Assembly (NCBI GenBank): GCA_016781775.1
Contig: JADDPR010000348.1
Location: 1 to 10,249, forward strand
DNA: 10,249 bases
Direction of reading: 5' to 3'
DNA from: Rubrobacter sp.
Lineage (GTDB): Bacteria; Actinomycetota; Rubrobacteria; Rubrobacterales; Rubrobacteraceae
Both the position numbers and the translations under genes were made by a program. Under the pieces are notes generated by a model. That model was not told the origin of the DNA and did not search any database. It saw only the letters and a list, made by a program, of their open reading frames with translations. Below are positions 1 to 4,485 of this stretch, piece after piece; position 1 is the first letter of the stretch, and each line of letters opens with the position of its first letter.

Positions 1-510
1 CTTCATCGCGAGCGCCGTGGTGATGCCGATGAGGCTACCGGTGATCGCCAGGTTCGTGTTGCCGAGGATGTTGACGGTCCTTATGAGCTTCTGGGCCTGC
101 TCGGGCGTCTCGGCGGCGGGCGTGCTCCCGTCCTCGATCGGCACCGCGCCGTCCGGCGCCTGGTTGGCGAGCCTGAAGCCGCTGACCACGCTGGCGAGAC
201 CGCTCACCGCTCCGGAGACGTACAAAATGTCCTTGATGCGGGAGAGGTTCTCGGCATCCTTGTCGATCGAGCGGCCCGAGAGGGCGGCGCGGCCGATAAA
301 CCAGCTGGCCGTCGCGAAGCCGAACGAGAGGACGTTAACGGCGTTGTAGCGGTTCCAGGTCTTGTTCAGCACCCTGCCGCGGTCGGCCTTGGACGACTCT
401 ATGTACTTCAAGCTGGGGTTCATCGCCGTCCTGCCGAAGAGCAATCCCCCGAAGCTGGCCGCTAGGCCCAGGTCATGAGCCACCCAGGCGGCTGTCGATA
501 CTTTCGCCAT
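1..510 (-). CDS. Unknown four-helix membrane protein, 3' end outside window
   Basis: An uninterrupted frame of 170 codons runs from the ATG at 510 to the left edge, so the C-terminus is missing. The start is well fixed: a GAGGAGGAG Shine-Dalgarno sequence lies just upstream of the ATG. The protein begins MAKVSTAAWVAHDLGLAASF. Hydrophobic segments lie near residues 12-28 (glycine-rich), 60-80, 98-120 and 143-169, separated by charged loops, including an acidic, Pro/Ala-rich loop around residues 122-138. No catalytic or metal-binding motif is visible and I do not recognise the family, so no function is offered. Codon use is ordinary for the window. It follows the copper cluster on the same strand, but about 290 bases of hairpin-rich DNA separate them, so it probably has its own promoter or leader. 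Real gene: very likely; function: unknown. Confidence 0.8.
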   Translation of the reverse strand, partial: MAKVSTAAWVAHDLGLAASFGGLLFGRTAMNPSLKYIESSKADRGRVLNKTWNRYNAVNVLSFGFATASWFIGRAALSGRSIDKDAENLSRIKDILYVSGAVSGLASVVSGFRLANQAPDGAVPIEDGSTPAAETPEQAQKLIRTVNILGNTNLAITGSLIGITTALAMK

Positions 511-580
511 CGTTCTCCTCCTCTAACTACTCGCTATCAGACGTCTTTTCGACTAGTTCGAGCTTCTTCCCCCATAACCG

Positions 581-605
581 ACTCCCGCAAACGGGAAACG
601 GGAGT
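581..605. repeat. Inverted repeat, 7-bp arms
   Basis: The arms ACTCCCG (581-587) and CGGGAGT (599-605) are perfect complements around an 11-base loop. The loop itself contains a second CGGG that could pair with the left arm in an alternative fold. It lies about 70 bases upstream of the ATG at 510 on the minus strand and would be in the 5' leader of that gene if transcription starts further right. No T-run follows it on the minus strand, so a simple intrinsic terminator is not supported. Confidence 0.4.
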
Positions 606-617
606 ACAAACCCGCCC

Positions 618-647
618 CGGGCACAAAAATCCTGCATTTTGTGCCCG
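618..647. repeat. Perfect 11-bp inverted repeat with 8-base loop
   Basis: Arms CGGGCACAAAA (618-628) and TTTTGTGCCCG (637-647) are exact complements, separated by 8 bases. This is the longest perfect stem in this gap, and it is AT-rich at its centre in GC-rich surroundings. It may be a regulator-binding operator or an RNA hairpin in the leader of the membrane gene starting at 510. There is no T-tract on either side of the kind expected of an intrinsic terminator. Confidence 0.5.
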
Positions 648-664
648 CGAGGGCTGCTAAACCA

Positions 665-709
665 TCATCTTGGGTGTATGATCCTTTTATTATGGGCGGC
701 GGCGCTCAT
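665..709 (-). CDS. Possible 14-residue leader peptide
   Basis: On the minus strand an AGGAGGGGGG tract lies two bases before an ATG at 709. This opens a 14-codon frame (MSAAAHNKRIIHPR) that ends in TGA at 665. The ribosome-binding site is unusually strong for DNA that otherwise looks non-coding. Two hairpins (618-647 and 581-605) lie between this ORF and the membrane gene starting at 510. That order, leader ORF then hairpins then gene, is what a translation-coupled attenuator looks like. The peptide has no run of one amino acid, so the classical amino-acid-starvation type is not supported. A chance G-rich tract is the main alternative. Confidence 0.2.
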   Translation of the reverse strand: MSAAAHNKRIIHPR

Positions 710-744
710 TACCCCCCTCCTAGGGCCGGCGTCCACCCAATCGC

Positions 745-764
745 GGGGAGCCGATCGGCTCCCC
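745..764 (-). terminator. Hairpin downstream of the copper cluster, possible terminator
   Basis: A perfect 20-base palindrome with halves GGGGAGCCGA and TCGGCTCCCC lies about 40 bases past the stop of the DUF305 gene, the last gene of the leftward copper cluster. As RNA it would form an 8-bp GC stem with a GATC loop. No U-run follows, so it would be a weak or Rho-assisted terminator. Position is the main argument. Confidence 0.4.
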
Positions 765-801
765 CTGTGCGATTCGGACGGAAGGGCTGGGCGTGGCGGG
801 A

Positions 802-1536
802 TCAGCCTTCGGGGTACCACTCCTGGCGCCACTGGCGCATCTGCGAGATCTCGCGCTCCTGGGCGGAGACTATGTCTTGAGCGATCTCGCGTATCTCCGG
901 GTCCCGGCTCTCCTCCAGGGCCACGTTCGCCATGGCAATCGCCGACTCGTGGTGCGGCGTCATGGCGTCTATAAATGCCTTGTCGAAGGGCCGCTCTTCG
1001 GCGAGAGCCTGCGGATCCTCCGACATGCCCATCATCCCCTCCATCTCCTCCTGGGACATCCCGGTCGTGGTGGCGTCACCCAGACCTTCGCGCACCTGGC
1101 CGAGAATCTCTATCTCCGCCCGTTGAGCATCCACGATCTCCCGCGACAGAGTCCTGATCTCCTCGTGCTTGGCGTTCTGAAGCGCGACCTCGGCCATCTC
1201 CACGGCCCCCTCGTGGTGCGGGATCATCGAGTCCACGAACGCGGCATCCGAGTACTCGCCGTTCGGCGCCACAAGCTGCCGAGCCGTCTCCTCCTGGTTC
1301 ATGGAGCCCTGGTCCATCCCCTGCATGCTACCGGTCGTCCCCCCCATGTCCATGCCGGACATCCCGCCGCCGGTCGTCTCGGGGGCCGCCTGCTGGGAAG
1401 CCTGGGTGCTCCCACCGGAGCCTCCGCTATTGTCCATCCCCTGCGTGTCGTCGCCCTGGCTCCCGCCGCAGGAGGCGAGCGCGAACGCCGCCACAAGCAA
1501 AAGCGTAGCCAGCCAAAGGGTCTTTACTCTTCTCAT
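802..1536 (-). CDS. DUF305 lipoprotein, Met-rich, probable copper-binding
   Basis: A 244-residue secreted lipoprotein with two DUF305 units. Residues 1-22 form a signal peptide, and the lipobox L-A-S-C puts the lipidated Cys at 23, so the mature protein should be anchored outside the membrane. A Gly/Ser/Gln linker (about 24-57) leads to a Met-rich stretch (59-79) in which Met recurs every two to four residues. The repeat signature is seen twice: MIPHH at 104-108 and MTPHH at 192-196, each followed by a long helix. A second Met cluster (MEGMMGM) lies at 165-171 between them. DUF305 proteins such as cyanobacterial CopM bind copper in the periplasm; the same role is inferred here from that family and from the copper operon. 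GGAGAGG a few bases upstream supports the ATG. Last gene of the cluster, 51 bases after its neighbour. Confidence 0.9.
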   Translation of the reverse strand: MRRVKTLWLATLLLVAAFALASCGGSQGDDTQGMDNSGGSGGSTQASQQAAPETTGGGMSGMDMGGTTGSMQGMDQGSMNQEETARQLVAPNGEYSDAAFVDSMIPHHEGAVEMAEVALQNAKHEEIRTLSREIVDAQRAEIEILGQVREGLGDATTTGMSQEEMEGMMGMSEDPQALAEERPFDKAFIDAMTPHHESAIAMANVALEESRDPEIREIAQDIVSAQEREISQMRQWRQEWYPEG

Positions 1537-1587
1537 CTGTTCCTCTCCTTCTCCAAAGAACGAGCTTGCGCGTATCTCGGGGAAGGC

Positions 1588-1998
1588 TTACAGCCGGAAC
1601 ACCTGCAGGAGCGGGAGGATAGGCCCACGCGGTGGGATGAGGACGGGCTGTATGTAGGCAGGCCCGGGGGCGCAGGGAGCGGCGGCGAAGCTCAGCGCCG
1701 GGAACCTGCCGGGGATCAGCACGAGGGTGGCCCCGAGCAGGACCCCGAAGAGGACGGCGGCGTAATCCGCGTGGGCCACGAGGCCGGCGTGGTGACCCAT
1801 CCCGTGGTCGGCCGGGGCCGGCCGCTCCATCGCGTGAGCATGGTGCCCGCCCCCATGCTCGACTGCTTGCAAAGACGCCTGGTACAGGGCACCCAGCGCC
1901 CCGTGGCACAGGAGCAGCGCGACGATCAAGAGGGCGGCGACGAGCCTGCCCCGCCCGACCGTCGCGCTAGCGACCCCTCCGATGGACGCGCCGTTCAT
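1588..1998 (-). CDS. Small His-rich two-helix membrane protein of copper cluster
   Basis: The protein has 136 residues from the ATG at 1998. A transmembrane helix lies near residues 19-38 and a second near 78-96. The loop between them is loaded with His (48, 52, 53, 55, 65, 69, 70, 76) plus Met 57 and 67, a pattern suited to binding Cu or other soft/borderline metals. The C-terminal 40 residues are Pro-rich with a single Cys at 109. The start is uncertain: a TTG at 2025 would add nine residues, but AGGACGG and GGAGG lie upstream of the ATG while the TTG has only a poor site. I do not recognise the family with certainty; its size and layout resemble short His-rich actinobacterial membrane proteins of unknown function. 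The gene lies in the same cluster as copA and csoR. A metal-binding role is inferred from composition and neighbours only. Confidence 0.7.
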   Translation of the reverse strand: MNGASIGGVASATVGRGRLVAALLIVALLLCHGALGALYQASLQAVEHGGGHHAHAMERPAPADHGMGHHAGLVAHADYAAVLFGVLLGATLVLIPGRFPALSFAAAPCAPGPAYIQPVLIPPRGPILPLLQVFRL

Positions 1999-2043
1999 GT
2001 AAACCGTCCTGCCCTCCGCCCGCAAAGCTCTCTTACCGGTCGA

Positions 2044-2538
2044 TCAGTGGTTGTGTTGCGCGTGGTGGCCTTCGTGCTCGTCGCCATGCTGCCCGTGGTA
2101 CTGATGGATGACGGCGTGGCCCCGGCCGCGCGCAATAAGGTAGCGGTTCACGGGGAAGGCCGCGACGAAGGCCACGGCCAGGGCGAAGGCGAGGCTACCC
2201 CAGAACAGCGGGCTCGCGAGCCCGGCCTCCATCGCGCCGGGGATGACGAGCATGACCGCGTTGTCCACGATCTCCATGATCGTAATAGAGAGCGTGTCCG
2301 AGGCGAACGCCAGGGGCAGCACCGTGCTCAGGGCGAGCCCGGAGCGCACAAGCGGCAGCATCGTCAAGCTGTAGCCGAAAAAGAAGGCGAGCACGACGGC
2401 CAGCGCGATCGTGGCGACGTTGCTCCAACCGAGGGCCGTGCCGATTATCATGCCCAGGACCTCGCCGATGGCGCACCCCGTCAGGCAGTGCGCCGTGGCG
2501 CTGAACGCGAGCCTGTTGAGCGAAGCACCGTGTTCCAT
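2044..2538 (-). CDS. DUF4396 membrane protein with His-rich tail
   Basis: The protein has 164 residues and matches the DUF4396 pattern: near the N-terminus an AHCLTGCAIGEV segment with paired Cys and one His, then FGYSLTMLPL, then SDTLSITIMEIVDNAVML, then a FWGS-type segment and PVNRYLIARGRGH. About four hydrophobic helices cover residues 13-35, 38-60, 62-100 and 108-130. The last 25 residues hold nine His with several Glu/Asp, probably a metal-binding tail. Genes of this family recur beside copper and heavy-metal ATPases, but no biochemical function is established to my knowledge. The start is decided by AAGGAGG at 2545-2551, six bases from the ATG at 2538; an ATG at 2544 touches that site, and starts further upstream would run into copZ. 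The gene follows copZ with only 16 bases between. Confidence 0.85.
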   Translation of the reverse strand: MEHGASLNRLAFSATAHCLTGCAIGEVLGMIIGTALGWSNVATIALAVVLAFFFGYSLTMLPLVRSGLALSTVLPLAFASDTLSITIMEIVDNAVMLVIPGAMEAGLASPLFWGSLAFALAVAFVAAFPVNRYLIARGRGHAVIHQYHGQHGDEHEGHHAQHNH

Positions 2539-2544
2539 GTCCAT

Positions 2545-2551
2545 CCTCCTT
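2545..2551 (-). promoter_or_regulatory. Shine-Dalgarno site fixing the DUF4396 start
   Basis: AAGGAGG on the minus strand, six bases before the ATG at 2538 and directly abutting the ATG at 2544. Spacing favours 2538, which makes the protein two residues shorter than the longer reading. Confidence 0.6.
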
Positions 2552-2554
2552 CCG

Positions 2555-2764
2555 CTACGTCTTGATGTCGTAGCCGGCCTCCTCGATGGCGCCCTTGAGC
2601 TCATCGGTGCCGACCTTGCTCTCGTCGTAGGAGACCTCGACGATCCCCATCTCGAAGTCCGCGTTCGAGCGCTCGACCCCGGGCAGCTTCCCGAGCTCGC
2701 CCTCGACCGCGGCCTTGCAGTGGCCGCAGCTCATACCCTCCACGTTGAACGTCTTCTCGGTCAT
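2555..2764 (-). CDS. copZ: Copper chaperone CopZ (HMA domain)
   Basis: A 69-residue single-domain heavy-metal-associated protein. The metal site is GMSCGHC, with ligand Cys at 13 and 16; the His at 15 is typical of copper chaperones of this class. The rest follows the beta-alpha-beta-beta-alpha-beta HMA fold, and the C-terminal EEAGYDI is the usual last helix and strand. It should bind Cu(I) in the cytoplasm and pass it to the N-terminal HMA domains of CopA and to CsoR. AAAGGAG six bases upstream supports the ATG at 2764. An earlier ATG at 2779 overlaps the stop of the P450 gene in the form ATGA and would add MKGEA, so translational coupling to the P450 is possible. The P450's own reading frame after its frame break leads straight into this gene, which is why a naive reading fuses the two. 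Confidence 0.93.
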   Translation of the reverse strand: MTEKTFNVEGMSCGHCKAAVEGELGKLPGVERSNADFEMGIVEVSYDESKVGTDELKGAIEEAGYDIKT

Positions 2765-2775
2765 TGCTTCTCCTT

Positions 2776-4135
2776 TCATCGCGGTCGCCTCTCGTGCAAC
2801 CTTGTCCTTATACCGTCCCTCGGGCGCAACGTGATCGAGGGTTGCGCCACCGGGTTCCGCCCGGAGACCGGCTCCAGCCCGAACCTCTGCGCCACCGTCG
2901 CCAGCAGCAGCATGGCTTCCATCTTCGCGAAGCCGCTGCCGATGCACATCCTCGGCCCGCCCCCGAACGGGAAGTAGGCGTACGGGGGCAGATCCTCCGT
3001 GCGCCCGTCGGTCCAGCGCTCCGGGTCGAAGGACCCGGGGTCGTCGAAGAAGCGTCCGTCGCGCTGAACCACGTACTGGCTGATGAACAGCTGCGCCCCG
3101 GCGGGAGTGGTAGCCCCCGATCTCGCAGTCCCCCACGGCCTCGCGGCCGACGGCCCACGCCGGCGGATAGAGACGCATGGATTCCTTGATCACCGCGTCG
3201 GCGTAGCGCAAGCGGGGCATGTCCTCGACGGTCGGCGCGCGCCCGCCCAGCACCTCCTCGAGCTCCGCCAAGAGCCGGGCCTCCACCTCCGGGTGCGTCC
3301 CCAGGAGGTGCCACGTCCACGACAGGGCGATGGCGGTGGTCTCGTGCCCGGCGAGGATGATGGTCATTGCCTCGTCCCTCAGTTGGCGATCGCTCATCCC
3401 CCTGCCGTCCTCGTCCTCCGCGTGGAGCAGCATCGAGAGAAGGTCCCCGGCATCGGCGCCACTCCTCCGCCGCTCCTCCACGAGGGCGTCGATGATCCCG
3501 TCGAGCCGCCGGGTCGCCCGGCGGTAGGCCAGGTTTCCGGGGGTGGGGACGGAATCGGGGAGCATCCTTAGGAACACGCTGCTCCCCTGGTCCGAGGAGC
3601 GCGCCATGATCGCCTCCATGGACCTGCCCACCCCTTCGGCCTCGCGGGATATGTCCGTGTCGAAGAGGGTCTTGGCGACGATCTCGAGGGTCAGGCGCAT
3701 CATCTCCGCGTGGACGTCGAGGATATCGCCGTCTCGCCAGCCGTCCAGCATCCGCTCCGTGAAGGAGACCATCGTCTCGCCGAATGCCTCCACGCGCCGG
3801 TGGTGGAAGGCGGGCTGGGCGAGCCTCCTCTGGCGCCGCCAGGAGTCCCCCTCATTGACGAGCAGGCCGTCGCCGAGGATGGCAAGCTCGGCGCGGGTGT
3901 ACCTGTCCCTGACGAAGTTCTTGTTGTTCTTGACCAGCACGTGCTCGACGCCGTCGGGGTGGGAGATCAGGTACGCGGGCGGACCCGGAAACCCCAGCCG
4001 GACGACGTCGCCGTACTCGCGGGAACACCGGCTCAAGAAGCCCAGAGGGTCCCTCGAATAGGCGAACAGGTTGCCGACCACGGGCAGCCCCTTCGGCCCC
4101 GGAGGGTGGTTTCGCACGTACGTGGCGGTAGCCAT
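2776..4135 (-). pseudogene. Cytochrome P450, one frameshift, otherwise complete
   Basis: When the single frame break is bridged this is a full-length P450 of about 453 residues. It begins MATATYVRNHPPGPKGLPVV, with the proline-rich hinge. C-helix WRRQR is at 99-103, the I-helix oxygen-activation motif AGHETT at 262-267, and the K-helix ExxR (ESMR) at 318-321. The frame is lost after His 343 near 3103-3109. The other frame then supplies PAGAQLF, the FDPERW motif, the heme loop FGGGPRMCIG with the ligand Cys, and a normal C-terminus, with TGA at 2776. The repair needs one base removed or two added; family alignment favours two missing bases. The sequence resembles E-class P450s of the fatty-acid-hydroxylase type, but the substrate cannot be read from sequence. 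No redox partner gene is in view. It starts five bases after csoR and overlaps or abuts copZ, so it is co-transcribed with copper genes. Whether it is a true pseudogene or an assembly error is open. Confidence 0.88.
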
Positions 4136-4140
4136 TCCCC

Positions 4141-4485
4141 TTATACCCTCAAGAAGCGCTCGATCGCGCCCATAAGCTCTTCCATCTTCTCGTCGGCGCC
4201 CTCGCCGTTCTCTATGGCCCCGCGCACGCAGTGCTCCGTGTGGTCCTTCAGAAGGAGGAGCGCCACCTTCTCGGAGGCCGAGACGATGCTCCCGAGCTGC
4301 GTCAGGACGTCGACGCAGTAGGCCTCCTCGTCGACCATCCGCTGCACGCCCCGCACCTGCCCCTCTATACGCTTGAGCCTGTTCTGGATCTTCTCCTTAT
4401 CCTTCGCCTTGATGTAACCGTGATGGACGTGCCCCCCGGCCGTCTTCTGCTGCTCTACGCTTCCTCCTCCCTCCTGGATCTCCAC
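4141..4485 (-). CDS. csoR: Copper-sensing transcriptional repressor CsoR
   Basis: A 114-residue all-helical repressor of the CsoR/RcnR (DUF156) family. The family core NRLKRIEGQVRGVQRMV is at about 35-51. The Cu(I) ligand set of Mycobacterium tuberculosis CsoR (Cys36, His61, Cys65) is matched with identical spacing by Cys57, His82 and Cys86, and the second-shell Tyr and Glu by Tyr56 and Glu102. This identifies a Cu(I) sensor rather than a nickel, formaldehyde or persulfide sensor. The N-terminus has an extra arm with HVHH at 19-22. The start is a GTG placed immediately after the TAG of copA, and the GGAGG at 4491-4495, inside the end of copA, is five bases away, so translation is probably coupled. 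It should bind the dyad in the copA promoter and release it when Cu(I) binds, controlling its own cluster. Confidence 0.95.
   Translation of the reverse strand: MEIQEGGGSVEQQKTAGGHVHHGYIKAKDKEKIQNRLKRIEGQVRGVQRMVDEEAYCVDVLTQLGSIVSASEKVALLLLKDHTEHCVRGAIENGEGADEKMEELMGAIERFLRV

Larger units (their letters stand above)
511..801. other. Non-coding stretch with hairpins between unknown membrane gene and DUF305 gene
   Basis: No normal-sized gene fits here on either strand; the overlapping frames are short and have unnatural composition. It holds three inverted repeats (581-605, 618-647, 745-764) and, on the minus strand, a possible 14-codon ORF (665-709) preceded by a strong Shine-Dalgarno sequence. 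All of these lie upstream of the leftmost gene in its direction of transcription. The rightmost hairpin sits where a terminator for the copper cluster would be expected. Confidence 0.6.

Noticed and set aside
793..2565. Long 590-codon plus-strand frame opposite the DUF305, His-rich and DUF4396 genes
   Set aside because: Its composition is Arg/His/Gly/Pro-rich with no recognisable domain, and it mirrors three minus-strand genes that have clear families, signal peptide and ribosome-binding sites. It is an antisense shadow of GC-rich coding DNA.
2555..4135. A genuine P450-HMA fusion protein
   Set aside because: The continuous frame loses the heme-Cys loop, which is intact in another frame over the same DNA, and copZ has its own ATG and AAAGGAG. 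Two separate genes with a frame break explain the data better.
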